NCBI RefSeq assembly: GCF_027853965.1
Contig: NZ_JAQGLB010000006.1
Span: 248,001-312,000, forward strand
From: Saccharopolyspora indica
Lineage (GTDB): Bacteria; Actinomycetota; Actinomycetes; Mycobacteriales; Pseudonocardiaceae
Direction of reading: 5' to 3'
DNA: 64,000 nt
Shown piece after piece: positions 40,433-49,148 of the stretch. Made by a program: the position numbers and the translations under genes. Under the pieces are notes generated by a model. It saw only the letters and a program-made list of their open reading frames with translations. It ran no database searches and was not told where the DNA came from. Position 1 is the first letter of the stretch; each line of letters starts with the position of its first letter.

Positions 40433-41404
40433 GTGCACGAGGACCGAGGCGCGGTGGCCGCGCTGGAGCGGCACCAGGTCGTGATCTACCTCGCCGCGAT
40501 GGTGCTCGGCGGCGCCCTGGGCTGGGCTGCGCCCGGCGTGGGCAACGGGCTCGAGCCGCTGATCAACCCGGTCCTCGGTGCTCTGCTGTACGTGACGTTC
40601 CTGCAGGTCCCGGCCGCGGATCTGGCGCGGTCGCTGCGCGCCGGGCGGTTCCTCGCCGCGGTGCTGGTGGTGAACTTCGTCGTGGTGCCGCTGGTCGTCG
40701 CGGTGCTGTTCGCCTTCCTGCCCGATGACCGGGCCGTGCAGCTGGGCGTGCTGCTGGTGCTGCTCACGCCGTGCGTCGACTACGTGATCGTCTTCTCCGG
40801 TCTGGCCGGGGGCAGCAGCCAGCGGCTGCTGGCCGCCACTCCCCTGCTGCTGATCGCCCAGATGCTCCTGCTGCCGGTGTTCCTGCTGGTGTTCCTGGGG
40901 CGCGGGCTGGTGGACGTGGTGGCCGTCGGGCCGTTCCTCGAGGCGTTCCTGGTGCTGATCGTCATCCCGCTCGCGCTGGCCTGGGCCACGCAGGCATGGG
41001 CGGCGCGGCGCCCGGCCGGGCGGAAGGTCGCGGGTACCGCGGGCGCGGCGATGGTCCCGCTGATGGCGCTGACGCTGATGACCGTGGTCGCCTCTCAGGT
41101 CCCGGCGCTCGACGGCCGGATCGGGGACGTGCTGCAGGTCGTGCCGCACTACGTCGCATTCCTGGTGGTGATGCCGTTCGCCGGGCTGGCGGTGGCCCGG
41201 CTGCTGCGACTGGACACTTCGGACGGTCGCGCGGTGGTGTTCACCGGGGCGACGCGGAATTCGCTGGTGGTGCTGCCGCTGGCGCTGGCGTTGCCGGACC
41301 ACCTGGCCGTCGCCGCGGTCGTCGTGGTCACCCAGACCCTGGTCGAGGTCATCGGCATGGTGCTCTACGTGCGAGCGGTTCCGCGCCTGCTGCCCGCCCG
41401 CTGA
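40433..41404 (+). CDS. BASS/ACR3-like membrane transporter
   Basis: A 323-residue protein with about ten membrane helices. VVIYLAAMVLGGALGW and INPVLGALLYVTFLQVP match the start of arsenite/bile-acid:sodium symporter family members, LLTPCVDYVIVFSGLAGGSSQ carries the cysteine of helix 4 found in Acr3-type arsenite efflux pumps, and FTGATRNSLVVLPLALALP is the crossover helix. GTG at 40433 after GGAGGAG. No arsR or arsC is nearby, so arsenite is only one possibility. Confidence 0.83.
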   Translation: MHEDRGAVAALERHQVVIYLAAMVLGGALGWAAPGVGNGLEPLINPVLGALLYVTFLQVPAADLARSLRAGRFLAAVLVVNFVVVPLVVAVLFAFLPDDRAVQLGVLLVLLTPCVDYVIVFSGLAGGSSQRLLAATPLLLIAQMLLLPVFLLVFLGRGLVDVVAVGPFLEAFLVLIVIPLALAWATQAWAARRPAGRKVAGTAGAAMVPLMALTLMTVVASQVPALDGRIGDVLQVVPHYVAFLVVMPFAGLAVARLLRLDTSDGRAVVFTGATRNSLVVLPLALALPDHLAVAAVVVVTQTLVEVIGMVLYVRAVPRLLPAR

Positions 41405-41469
41405 CCGCTGCGCGGGGCCCGCACCGGACGCATCCTGGTGGCAGCACGTCCGATCCGACGGGGCCGCAC

Positions 41470-42009
41470 ATGTCGCACCGCACCTGTTCGCGCCGGGAGT
41501 TCCTCGCCGTCGCCGCCGCACTGCCGCTGCTCACCGCGTGCGAGCCGCCACCACCGCTGCCCGACTGGATGCTCACGCCCGAGGACGCGGCCGATCGAGG
41601 CCTGCGGCGCGACGCGCTGGTCATCGGGGATCTCCTGGTCCGCCACCGGGAGATCCGGCGCGAGGTCGAGCACTTCTCGTCCGGGATCCGAGCCACCACC
41701 ACGAGCGCGGCCCCCGACCTCGCCGAGCGGATCCGGGTGCACGTGGCGCAGATGCAGTCCCGCCTGCGGCGCGGTGCGCCGATCCGGCAGGACGATCCGC
41801 TGTTCGCCGCGCTCTTCGCGCACCACCGGGAGGTGCAGCTGCAGGTGGAACGGCTCGCCGACGGAGTCCGGGTGACCGAGAGCTCGGCGGACCCGGTGGC
41901 GGTGATGCTGCTGCGGCAGCACGCGGTTCACGCGGTGTCGGAGTTCGTCGCGGGCGGCGTTGAGCGCGCACGAAGATCGACTCCGCTGCCGCCCGGCTAT
42001 CCTGGCTGA
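41470..42009 (+). CDS. Tat-exported lipoprotein, unknown function
   Basis: A 179-residue protein. It begins CSRREFLAVAAALPLLTAC: a twin-arginine motif, hydrophobic stretch and lipobox LTAC, so it should be exported by Tat and lipid-anchored. The mature part is helical and charged (RRDALVIGDLLVRHREIRREVEHF, DPLFAALFAHHREVQLQVERL) with several His, which could bind metal or heme. No family recognised. Confidence 0.7.
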   Translation: MSHRTCSRREFLAVAAALPLLTACEPPPPLPDWMLTPEDAADRGLRRDALVIGDLLVRHREIRREVEHFSSGIRATTTSAAPDLAERIRVHVAQMQSRLRRGAPIRQDDPLFAALFAHHREVQLQVERLADGVRVTESSADPVAVMLLRQHAVHAVSEFVAGGVERARRSTPLPPGYPG

Positions 42010-42130
42010 GACGACCCCGGCGGATTCGACCTGTTCCAGGAACCCCCGCGGAAGGTGCACCGCAGTGCCCCCGCCACCGCCGCCCTGGTGTCGTCATCGC
42101 CCCTCCACGAGGGTTTTCGAGTCGAAATGG

Positions 42131-42832
42131 ATGGCAGGTCAACACGTGTTCGAACACCGATCGGCAGCAATGGTGCAGGCCGGGCGGACAGCGGCGGAAG
42201 CAGGCACTCCGGACGCCGGAGGCGTACCCGGCATCAGCGCGGAGCTCTACCGCGACGTCGTGGACTTCGCGAGCGGCGTTCCCGGCTGGGTGCAGTCCTT
42301 CGCCGCTTTCTTCACCGAGGCAGCGCTGGTGCTGCTCTTCGGCTTCTTGCTGCTCGCCTGCTGGCGAGCACGACGGATGCCCGCGCGATCGCTGGCGGTC
42401 GCGCTGCTCGGCGTGGTGGGCGTGGGGGTCGCCTACTCGTTGAGCGAACTGGTCAAGTTACTCGTCGAGGAGGACCGGCCCTGCCGCGCGATGGCGGTGA
42501 CGACCATCACCGAGTGCCCGGCGCTGGGTGACTGGTCGTTCCCCAGCAACCACTCGGTGATCGCCGGTGCGACCGCGTTCGGCGTGTTCGCCGCGTGGCG
42601 GGCGCTCGGCATCCCGGCACTGGTCCTCGCGGCGGCCACGGCGTTCTCCCGGGTGTTCCTCGGAGTCCACTACCCGCACGACGTGCTGGTCGGCTTCCTC
42701 TTCGGCGTGGTCATGGTGGCGTTGCTGGTGCGCCTGCTCTCGAAGACGGCGACCCAGCTGGTCCTGAAGCTGCCGTCGCACCGGCCGCACGACATCGACG
42801 AGCAGCCGACGGTGCAGCTCCCGCGCATCTGA
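42131..42832 (+). CDS. PAP2 superfamily phosphatase
   Basis: A 233-residue membrane phosphatase acting on a lipid phosphate such as undecaprenyl diphosphate. The three PAP2 motifs are present: KLLVEEDRPC (KxxxxxxRP), FPSNHSVIAG (PSxH; the usual Gly is Asn) and SRVFLGVHYPHDVLVG (SRxxxxxHxxxD). Five to six hydrophobic helices. ATG 42131 is used; ATG 42170 would remove 13 residues. It is followed by two strong hairpins. Confidence 0.88.
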   Translation: MAGQHVFEHRSAAMVQAGRTAAEAGTPDAGGVPGISAELYRDVVDFASGVPGWVQSFAAFFTEAALVLLFGFLLLACWRARRMPARSLAVALLGVVGVGVAYSLSELVKLLVEEDRPCRAMAVTTITECPALGDWSFPSNHSVIAGATAFGVFAAWRALGIPALVLAAATAFSRVFLGVHYPHDVLVGFLFGVVMVALLVRLLSKTATQLVLKLPSHRPHDIDEQPTVQLPRI

Positions 42833-42843
42833 GAGCGCCGTGC

Positions 42844-42869
42844 GGAGGGGCGGGTTCCGGCGCCCCTCC
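42844..42869. terminator. 9-bp-stem hairpin
   Basis: GGAGGGGCG (42844-42852) with CGCCCCTCC (42861-42869), 12 bp past the PAP2 stop. Confidence 0.65.
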
Positions 42870-42870
42870 C

Positions 42871-42914
42871 CCGTGCGTGCTTTGGGGTGCCATGACGCCC
42901 CAAAGCACTCACGG
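42871..42914. terminator. CTTTGGGG-type terminator, copy 1
   Basis: GTGCTTTGGGG (42877-42887) pairs with CCCCAAAGCAC (42898-42908) around a 10-nt loop, with CCGTG (42871-42875) and CACGG (42910-42914) extending the stem across one mismatch. It shares its sequence pattern with 57596-57637. Confidence 0.75.
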
Positions 42915-43086
42915 GGACTGAACAGCGGAACCGCAGCGGTGACGGTCTCGCACCGCGCTCGGCCGGGAGGAGCGCTCGCCGTGACCCGGCGGGCGGCTCT
43001 CGCCGGACCTACACTCCATTGGAGCGGTGGGGGTTTCGGCTCGGGTGGTGCTCGGCAGCGAAGACCTACTCGTTTCTGGAGCGACG

Positions 43087-43980
43087 ATGGCTGAGCAGAC
43101 GAAGCGCCGTCACGGCTATCGAGAAGGGCTCGGCGGCGAGCTGCTCGCCGAGTTCCTGGGCACGTTCGTGCTGATCCTGCTGGGCTGCGCGTCGGTCGCG
43201 GTCGCGGTGGCCGGGCTGCCCGGTTCCGGGCGCCAGTCCGATGCGTTCGGGCCCGCCAACTGGCTGATCATCGCCTTCGGCTGGGGTTTCGCGGTGGTGT
43301 TCGGCGTCTACGTCGCGGGCGGGGTGAGCGGCGCGCACATCAACCCGGCGGTGACGCTGGCCTTCGCGGTGCGGCGGGCCTTCCCATGGCGGAAGGTCGT
43401 GCCCTACGTCTTCGCGCAGCTGGTCGGCGCGTTCCTCGCCGCGGCCCTGGTGTTCGCCACCTACAGCTGGGCGATCAACGCGTTCAACGCCGAGGCCGGG
43501 TTGCCCAGGGATCGGTCGCTGGACACCTTCGCGATCTTCGCCACGTTCCCCGCCGAGTACTTCGGCGGATCGTGGTGGGGCCCGCTGCTGGACCAGATCG
43601 TGGGCACCGCGGTGCTGGTGCTGCTCATCTTCGCGCTCATCGACGCGCGCAACACCGCACCAGCGGCCAACCTGGGCCCGTTCCTGATCGGCATGGTGGT
43701 CACCGTCATCGGCCTGACCTTCGGCCCCAACGCCGGCTACGCGATCAACCCGGCCCGCGACTTCGGCCCCCGCCTGTGGACCTATCTCAGCGGCTGGGGC
43801 GACATCGCGCTGCCCGGCAGCTACCAGTGGTTCAGCTGGTACTTCTGGGTTCCCATCGTCGGCCCGCTGGTCGGCGGGGTGATCGGCGCGGTGGTCTACG
43901 ACCTGTTCATCGGCCACGTGGTCGCGGCCCGAACCGCCCCGGAGCCGGGCCGCACGACCGACCAGCCGCCCGCGGGCTGA
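43087..43980 (+). CDS. Aquaporin of the glycerol-facilitator type
   Basis: A 297-residue MIP channel with six helices and both NPA boxes: GAHINPAVTLAFA and GYAINPARDFGPRLW. The aspartate after NPAR is the mark of aquaglyceroporins such as GlpF, which pass glycerol as well as water. Length is GlpF-like. TGGAG precedes the ATG at 43087. No glycerol kinase is adjacent. Confidence 0.9.
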   Translation: MAEQTKRRHGYREGLGGELLAEFLGTFVLILLGCASVAVAVAGLPGSGRQSDAFGPANWLIIAFGWGFAVVFGVYVAGGVSGAHINPAVTLAFAVRRAFPWRKVVPYVFAQLVGAFLAAALVFATYSWAINAFNAEAGLPRDRSLDTFAIFATFPAEYFGGSWWGPLLDQIVGTAVLVLLIFALIDARNTAPAANLGPFLIGMVVTVIGLTFGPNAGYAINPARDFGPRLWTYLSGWGDIALPGSYQWFSWYFWVPIVGPLVGGVIGAVVYDLFIGHVVAARTAPEPGRTTDQPPAG

Positions 43981-44050
43981 TCGGGTTTGCCATGGGCACG
44001 ACCGGGTATCCGCGCGGGTGCGTCCGAGTCACTTCGCCGAGGAGGACACC

Positions 44051-44458
44051 ATGACCAGCTTGCAGCCCAGGTCGGGCATGGGGTTGGCAGACATCTTCCG
44101 GATGTTCGAGGGCGAATGGCCCTTCGGCGAGCACCACGCGATGCGCGCGGAGACCTTCACCGAGGGCGACGAGTTCGTGATCCGCTGCGAACTGCCGGGG
44201 ATGAACCCGGACGAGGACATCCACATCAACGTCGAGGCCAACCAGCTCAAGATCAACGCCGAGCGCAAGCACGAGGAGCACGCCGACCGGCACAGCGAGT
44301 TCTACTACGGCAACTACAGCCGGACGATGCTGCTCCCGATGAGCTGCAACACCGACGAGATCAAGGCCGAGTACGAAGCGGGCATCCTCACCATCCGCAT
44401 GCCCCGCCGGGAAACCCAGATCAGCAAGGAGATCCCGGTGGCCCGCAAGGGCAAGTGA
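44051..44458 (+). CDS. Hsp20/alpha-crystallin small heat-shock protein
   Basis: A 135-residue chaperone. The alpha-crystallin domain runs from about residue 37 (ETFTEGDEFVIRCELPGMNP) to 125, with GILTIRMPRR as the A-x-L-x-I/V-like C-terminal strand and a short K-rich tail. It is the shorter actinobacterial type related to Hsp18/Acr. GGAGG lies 6 nt before the ATG. No HAIR/CIRCE box was noticed. Confidence 0.9.
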   Translation: MTSLQPRSGMGLADIFRMFEGEWPFGEHHAMRAETFTEGDEFVIRCELPGMNPDEDIHINVEANQLKINAERKHEEHADRHSEFYYGNYSRTMLLPMSCNTDEIKAEYEAGILTIRMPRRETQISKEIPVARKGK

Positions 44459-44516
44459 CCACCACCCGGAGCCCGCGAGATCGCCTGAGACCACGCGGGC
44501 TCCGGACGATGGCCGC

Positions 44517-44756
44517 TCACCCTTGAGCGGCCAGCCACCCGAACCGCTGCAACGCGCGAGCCAGCTGCTCGGTATCCGCAGCCAGGTCCCCGATCCGTCC
44601 CCTGTGGACTTCCGAGCACGAGATCCGCTCGGCCTCGAACGCCAGATCCCGCTGCACCACCCGCATCGCCGAGGCCATCTGCTCCGGCGTGTCGACCCGG
44701 GCTGGAACAGCGGACGCCCGGGCAGGACCGGAATTCCGGAACGCGAAGTGCACCAC
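44517..44756 (-). CDS. Small hypothetical protein, 79 aa
   Basis: Good third-position G/C bias and a helical sequence (EQMASAMRVVQRDLAFEAERI, ADTEQLARALQRFGWLAAQG) support coding. GTG at 44756 (or 44753-region start) lies just after the broken oxidoreductase remnant. It could be an independent small gene or the tail of a longer deleted one. Not recognised. Confidence 0.45.
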   Translation of the reverse strand: MVHFAFRNSGPARASAVPARVDTPEQMASAMRVVQRDLAFEAERISCSEVHRGRIGDLAADTEQLARALQRFGWLAAQG

Positions 44757-44838
44757 GCACGAGGTGCACGACTGAACCGCTTCCGGCAGGCGGAGGGCTC
44801 GTGATCCTCTCGTTCGATTCGAGGTGGTTGCCCGACAT

Positions 44839-44907
44839 GACCCGTTCCAGCAGGTGTTGGACGGTGCGGCGTCCCAGCTTTCCGGACGCTCCGGTCACTA
44901 CCAGCAT
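44839..44907 (-). pseudogene. Truncated NAD(P)-binding oxidoreductase (5' remnant)
   Basis: The first 23 codons from ATG 44907 read MLVVTGASGKLGRRTVQHLL then ERV, the Rossmann start of an NmrA/quinone-oxidoreductase-type protein. Similarity stops abruptly and the frame continues in unrelated sequence. It faces an HxlR regulator, the usual partner of such genes, so a full gene was probably present and lost by deletion. Confidence 0.65.
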
Positions 44908-44995
44908 GCAGAACTCCTGTTTTCGAGATCATCGGGTTCGCGGCCGCTGATCGGATTGTTCTGGGCCGTTCCACTTCGCGGAAGGAGGCACATTC

Positions 44996-45403
44996 ATGTC
45001 ACCTGCGGATGCGCCCAGCATCGTCAGCGCGGACATCCCGCTGCCGGTGGCGCTGGCCGACCACCAGGACTGCCCGGCCACCTCGGTGCTGCGGCGGATC
45101 GGCGACCGGTGGAGCGTGATCCTGCTGATGCTGCTCGGCAGGCGCGACCACCGGTTCAACGAGCTGCTGCGCTCCGTGGAGGGCATCAGCCAGCGGATGC
45201 TCACGCTCACCCTGAGGTCGTTGGAGCGCGATGGGCTCGTGGTGCGGACGGTGCGTCCCACCGTGCCGCCGGGCGTGGAGTACTCGCTGTCCGCGCTCGG
45301 GCGCGGGCTGCTGGTCCCGCTCTCCGCGGTGGCTGACTGGGCTGACCAGCACGCTCTCGAGATCGACGCCGCCAGGGCTCGCCACGAGGGCTGGACGGGG
45401 TGA
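44996..45403 (+). CDS. HxlR family transcriptional regulator
   Basis: A 135-residue winged-helix protein of the HxlR type: CPATSVLRRIGDRWSVILLMLL, HRFNELLRSVEGISQRMLTLTLRSLERDGLV, VEYSLSALGRGL. The cysteine near residue 26 (DHQDCPA) is the redox or electrophile sensor position of this family. GAAGGAGG precedes the ATG. Its normal divergent target, an oxidoreductase gene, is reduced to a 5' fragment here, so the regulator may be orphaned. Confidence 0.9.
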   Translation: MSPADAPSIVSADIPLPVALADHQDCPATSVLRRIGDRWSVILLMLLGRRDHRFNELLRSVEGISQRMLTLTLRSLERDGLVVRTVRPTVPPGVEYSLSALGRGLLVPLSAVADWADQHALEIDAARARHEGWTG

Positions 45404-45572
45404 TCAGCCAAACCGATTAGTTGCGGGTCACGGGCTTGTGATTGTGACGTCCCGATGCTGTCCTTTCCGGGCTCCGGGGCTTACGCTGGGGCCGTCTCGA
45501 ACGCTCTGGGCCCGCGCTCCGGCACGCATCGCCCGGCGGCGTTCGAACGCCGATCAGGACAGGAGTTGCAAC

Positions 45573-46394
45573 TTGAGCGAGCCGTCGTACTACGCACCCG
45601 AGGGTGGCCTGCCGTCGCAGATGACGCTGCTGACCGACCGCGCCGTCGTGAAGGAGGCCTACACCGTCATCCCGCGCGGCGTCCTCCGCGACATCGTCAC
45701 CAGCAACCTGCCGGGGTGGGACAACACCCGCTCGTGGATCCTCGCCCGGCCCATCGCCGGGTTCGCCACCACGTTCGCGCAGTACATCGTCGAGGTCGGG
45801 CCGGGCGGCGGCAGCGCGAAGCCGGAGCCGGAGAGCGGCGTGGAGTCGGTGCTGTTCCTGCTCACCGGCGACCTCGAGGTGACCATCGAGGGCGAGAAGC
45901 ACCAGCTCACCGCAGGCGGGTACGCCTACCTGCCCGCGGGCGCGAGCTGGTCGGTGGCCAACTCCTCCGACGCGGTGGCGACCTTCCAGTGGGTGCGCAA
46001 GGCCTACGAGGCCGTCGAAGGCATCCCGGCGCCGAAGGCGTTCGCGGTGCAGGAGCAGGACATCGAGCCGACGCCGATGCCCGACACCGACGGTGCTTGG
46101 GCGACCACGCGGTTCGTAGACCCCAACGACCTCTCGCACGACATGCACGTCAACATCGTGACGTTCGAGCCGGGCGCGGCGATCCCGTTCGCCGAGACGC
46201 ACGTGATGGAGCACGGCCTCTACGTCCTGGAGGGCAAGGCCGTCTACCGGCTCAACGACGACTGGGTCGAGGTCGAGGCCGGTGACTTCATGTGGCTGCG
46301 CGCCTTCTGCCCGCAGGCCTGCTACGCGGGCGGCCCCGGCAAGTTCCGCTACCTGCTGTACAAGGACGTCAACCGCCAGATCAAGCTGACCTGA
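45573..46394 (+). CDS. allE: (S)-ureidoglycine aminohydrolase
   Basis: A 273-residue double cupin that releases ammonia from (S)-ureidoglycine in allantoin degradation. The start YYAPEGGLPSQMTLLTDRA and VIPRGVLRDIVTSNLPGW match the family strongly, and the C-terminal cupin holds the metal ligands: TFEPGAAIPFAETHVMEHGLYVLEGKA, WLRAFCPQACYAGG. The TTG at 45573 is chosen because AGGAG lies 8 nt upstream and it gives the family N-terminus; ATG 45621 would remove conserved residues. No allantoinase or allantoate gene is next to it. Confidence 0.9.
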   Translation: MSEPSYYAPEGGLPSQMTLLTDRAVVKEAYTVIPRGVLRDIVTSNLPGWDNTRSWILARPIAGFATTFAQYIVEVGPGGGSAKPEPESGVESVLFLLTGDLEVTIEGEKHQLTAGGYAYLPAGASWSVANSSDAVATFQWVRKAYEAVEGIPAPKAFAVQEQDIEPTPMPDTDGAWATTRFVDPNDLSHDMHVNIVTFEPGAAIPFAETHVMEHGLYVLEGKAVYRLNDDWVEVEAGDFMWLRAFCPQACYAGGPGKFRYLLYKDVNRQIKLT

Positions 46395-46433
46395 TCCGCC
46401 GATCCCGGCCCGGCGCGCCCGCCCGGGCCGGGG

Positions 46434-47324
46434 TCAGCGGTCCGCTCGTGCCAGGAGACCGGCCAGCGCGGTGCGAGCGGGAGCCGCGTAGCGCTCCGGG
46501 TACAGGTGGGCCATGCTCAGGTACCACACGACGGCTTCGAGCTCCCGAGCCCGGTGGAACGGGGCGAGATCCGTTTCTGTGCGCGGTGTTTCGCCGAACA
46601 CCTCGGCGTACGCGCGCAGCGCTGCGGGAGCTTCGGAGGCCAGGCTCCCGGCCAGCACTGCGAGATCCCACTCCCGGGGCCCGCGGCAGGTCTCCTCGAA
46701 GTCCGTCCACCGCCACCGCCCGTCGGCCAGCGGCAGGTTCCCCGGGTGGGCGTCGCCGTGCAGGACCGCTGCGGCACCGCCGGCACCGTCGAGTTCGGCC
46801 AGCACGGCTTCGTGGCGCGCCCGCAGGACTTTCAGCTCGCCGGCGCCGAGGACGTCCGCGCGTTCCAAAGCCGCGAGAGCGTCGTAGATCTGGTCGTGGA
46901 CCGGGGTCAGCCACGGCATGTCCGCCGGGTGGTCGGCGAGTGCGATGTGCAGCCGGGCCAGAGCTTCTCCGCTGGTCGCGGCGTCTGCCCGCTCCGGTGA
47001 GCACGGCAGGTAGTTCCACAGGCTCACCCAGAACCCGTCGCGCGGGTGCGGTCCCGATATCGGCGGGATGACCGCTGCTCCGCGCCCGGCCGCATGCGCG
47101 GCGACGGAGACCTCCCTGGCCAACCACGCCGAAGGATCGCTGCGCGTCCACGCGGTCAGGGTGGCGACCCGGGCGACGACGGGCTCCGGTGCCAGGTGCA
47201 CGACCAGGTTGCCCCGGTCGGACACCACCTGCGGATCCCCGGTCGAGAGGCCGAGGTCGCGCGCGACGGCCAGCGCCGCGGCCAGTCCCGCGCGCGAGCG
47301 GGTTGCGTGGTCGTCCGAGCTCAT
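46434..47324 (-). CDS. APH-type phosphotransferase
   Basis: A 296-residue kinase-fold protein. It has LHGDAHPGNLPLADG (HGDxxxxN catalytic loop) and WTDFEETCRGPREWDLA (metal-binding DxD-like FEET), as in aminoglycoside/choline/macrolide phosphotransferases. VVHLAPEPVVARVATL holds the N-lobe strands. The substrate is unknown; related proteins phosphorylate antibiotics or small alcohols. Divergent from the acetyltransferase gene. ATG at 47324. Confidence 0.87.
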   Translation of the reverse strand: MSSDDHATRSRAGLAAALAVARDLGLSTGDPQVVSDRGNLVVHLAPEPVVARVATLTAWTRSDPSAWLAREVSVAAHAAGRGAAVIPPISGPHPRDGFWVSLWNYLPCSPERADAATSGEALARLHIALADHPADMPWLTPVHDQIYDALAALERADVLGAGELKVLRARHEAVLAELDGAGGAAAVLHGDAHPGNLPLADGRWRWTDFEETCRGPREWDLAVLAGSLASEAPAALRAYAEVFGETPRTETDLAPFHRARELEAVVWYLSMAHLYPERYAAPARTALAGLLARADR

Positions 47325-47453
47325 CGCTCCAGTATCGAGGGGCGAGCGATCCGGAAAACCAGCGGACCGGCCGAGAACGGGCAGCTATGCTCCCCACGAT
47401 CATCGTGCTCGCTTCCTCCCGGGGCGCACGGCGCCCTTTCGACGGAGAGTGCA

Positions 47454-48380
47454 TTGATTCCCGACGTCACCATGCGTCCCCTCACCGGCCCCGACGAGCT
47501 CGACCTGTTCTGCGGGCTGCCCTACGTCCTCAACGACGAGCTGGCCGACGACCTCGCCACCGGCCGCAGGCGTCCGGACCGGATGTGGGTCGCGCTGCGC
47601 GGCGGTGAGCTGCTGGCCCGGGTGGCCTGGTGGAACCGGCCGGGCGACGAGGCGCCGCGGATCCTGGACGTCGTCGACGTCGAAGCCGACTGCGTGGACA
47701 TCGGCGTCCAGCTGCTGCGCACCGCGATGGCCGCCGTCGTGCCCGGCGGTTCGCTCCCGCCGCTGTACAGCCGCTTCGTCCCGCCGGACTGGCGCGAGGA
47801 CCCGGCGAGCAAGCAGGTCGTCGACGACCGCGTGGCGGTGCTGGAGCAGCTCGGCGCCGAACTCTTCGTGGAGCGGTTGCGCCTGGTGTGGCAGCCCGGG
47901 TCCGCGCTTCCCGAGCCCAGCGGGCGGCTGCGGTTCCAGCCGGTCGGCGACACCGAGGCGTTCCTCGACCTGCTGGCCGCAGTTCTGGACGGAACGCTGG
48001 ACGCGCACTCCCGCGACGATCTGACCCGGATGTCCGCGCGCGAGGTGGCCGTCGAGCAGTACGAGAGCGAGTTCGCCCGCTTCAGCAGCCCGCGGGAGTG
48101 GTGGCGGATCGCGACGCTGCCGAGCGGTGAACCGGTGGGCTTCGTCATCCCGGCCCACAACGGCTACAACGCCACGATCGCCTACATCGCGGTCCTGCCC
48201 GCGCACCGCGGCAACGGCTACGTCGACGACATCCTCGCGGAGGGCACCCGGGTGCTCGCCGAGCAGGACGTCCCGCGCATCCGGGCGGCCACCGACCTCG
48301 GCAACGTCCCGATGGCGAAGGCCTTCGGGCGCGCCGGGTTCGTCAACTTCCAGCGCGAGATCACCATGACCTGGAGCTGA
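47454..48380 (+). CDS. GNAT family acetyltransferase
   Basis: A 308-residue protein with a C-terminal GNAT domain: YIAVLPAHRGNGYVDDILAEG is the acetyl-CoA motif, followed by RAATDLGNVPMAKAFGRAGF. The N-terminal half is probably a second, degenerate GNAT fold. The TTG at 47454 has GGAGAG 5 nt upstream; ATG at 47472 is an alternative. The last 33 bp belong to a 42-bp repeat found again at 50052-50093. Confidence 0.8.
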   Translation: MIPDVTMRPLTGPDELDLFCGLPYVLNDELADDLATGRRRPDRMWVALRGGELLARVAWWNRPGDEAPRILDVVDVEADCVDIGVQLLRTAMAAVVPGGSLPPLYSRFVPPDWREDPASKQVVDDRVAVLEQLGAELFVERLRLVWQPGSALPEPSGRLRFQPVGDTEAFLDLLAAVLDGTLDAHSRDDLTRMSAREVAVEQYESEFARFSSPREWWRIATLPSGEPVGFVIPAHNGYNATIAYIAVLPAHRGNGYVDDILAEGTRVLAEQDVPRIRAATDLGNVPMAKAFGRAGFVNFQREITMTWS

Positions 48381-48389
48381 TCCCGGCGA
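48348..48389 (+). repeat. 42-bp direct repeat, copy A (end of GNAT gene)
   Basis: Starts TTCCAGCGCGAGATCACC and ends AGCTGATCCCGGCGA. Identical over 42 of 42 bases to 50052-50093 in the same orientation, 1704 bp apart. It encodes the last ten residues of the GNAT protein, its stop, and 9 bp beyond. Confidence 0.95.
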
Positions 48390-48422
48390 GCACGGCACAG
48401 GCGGTGTGACCGGCGACCTCTT

Positions 48423-48446
48423 GTAGTGGAGCACGTGCTCCACTAC
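48423..48446. promoter_or_regulatory. Perfect 24-bp palindrome, TetR operator
   Basis: GTAGTGGAGCAC (48423-48434) followed directly by its reverse complement GTGCTCCACTAC (48435-48446), ending 9 bp before the TetR start codon. The size and position fit an autoregulatory TetR site covering the transcription start. Confidence 0.85.
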
Positions 48447-48455
48447 GTTGCAGTC

Positions 48456-49148
48456 ATGCCTCGACCGCGCGTGCACGACCTCGACCAGGTGCTGGACGTC
48501 GCCGAACGGCTCGTCGTGGAAGCCGGACCGGAACGGCTCACCGTGCGCAGGCTCTCGGCGGAGAGCGGCGTGCCCAACGGTGCGATCTACCACGCCTTCG
48601 GCTCGCTGCCCGCGCTGCGCGGGCGGATGTGGCTGCGGGCCGCCGATGAGTTCTTGGCTCTGCAGGCGGAACTCATCGATGAGGCGCTGGGCTCCGCACC
48701 GGTGCCTGGCGTCGAGGCAGCGGTGAGCGCGGTGGTCGCCGCCGCCGATGCGCCAGCGGTCTTCGCGGACCGGCGGTCAGCAGCCGCTCGGATGCTGATG
48801 ACGGTGCGCCGGGAGCAGCTGCTCGGGCCCGACCTCCCCGAGGAGCTCGCCGACGCGCTGCTCGCGTTGGACCGGAGGCTGGTGTCCGAGGTGCTGTGCC
48901 GCTTGGCATCGGCGTTGTGGGGCCGCCGGGACGGCCCGAGCGTCGAAGTGATCACGACGTGCGTGGTCGATCTGCCGACCGCTCTGCTGCGCCGTGCTTT
49001 CGGCCAGATCACCGCGGACGGCTCGGTGCAGATCACCGCGGACGTGCGCGAACGCCTCGCAGCTGCCGTGCGCGCGATCCTCGATCGCGAGCCGCCCAGA
49101 CGCGGACAGGCCTCGCAGAAGACGCCCCGATCTGAAGGACAGAGATGA
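48456..49148 (+). CDS. TetR family regulator
   Basis: A 230-residue repressor. HTH: VLDVAERLVVEAGPERLTVRRLSAESGVPNGAIYHAFGSLPALRG. The C-terminal ligand domain is Ala/Leu-rich. The ATG at 48456 is preferred over ATG 48426, which lies inside the palindrome. No ribosome-binding site stands between palindrome and ATG, so a leaderless or very short leader is likely. Its end overlaps the next gene by 4 bp (ATGA). The two genes are bracketed by the 42-bp repeat. Confidence 0.88.
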   Translation: MPRPRVHDLDQVLDVAERLVVEAGPERLTVRRLSAESGVPNGAIYHAFGSLPALRGRMWLRAADEFLALQAELIDEALGSAPVPGVEAAVSAVVAAADAPAVFADRRSAAARMLMTVRREQLLGPDLPEELADALLALDRRLVSEVLCRLASALWGRRDGPSVEVITTCVVDLPTALLRRAFGQITADGSVQITADVRERLAAAVRAILDREPPRRGQASQKTPRSEGQR

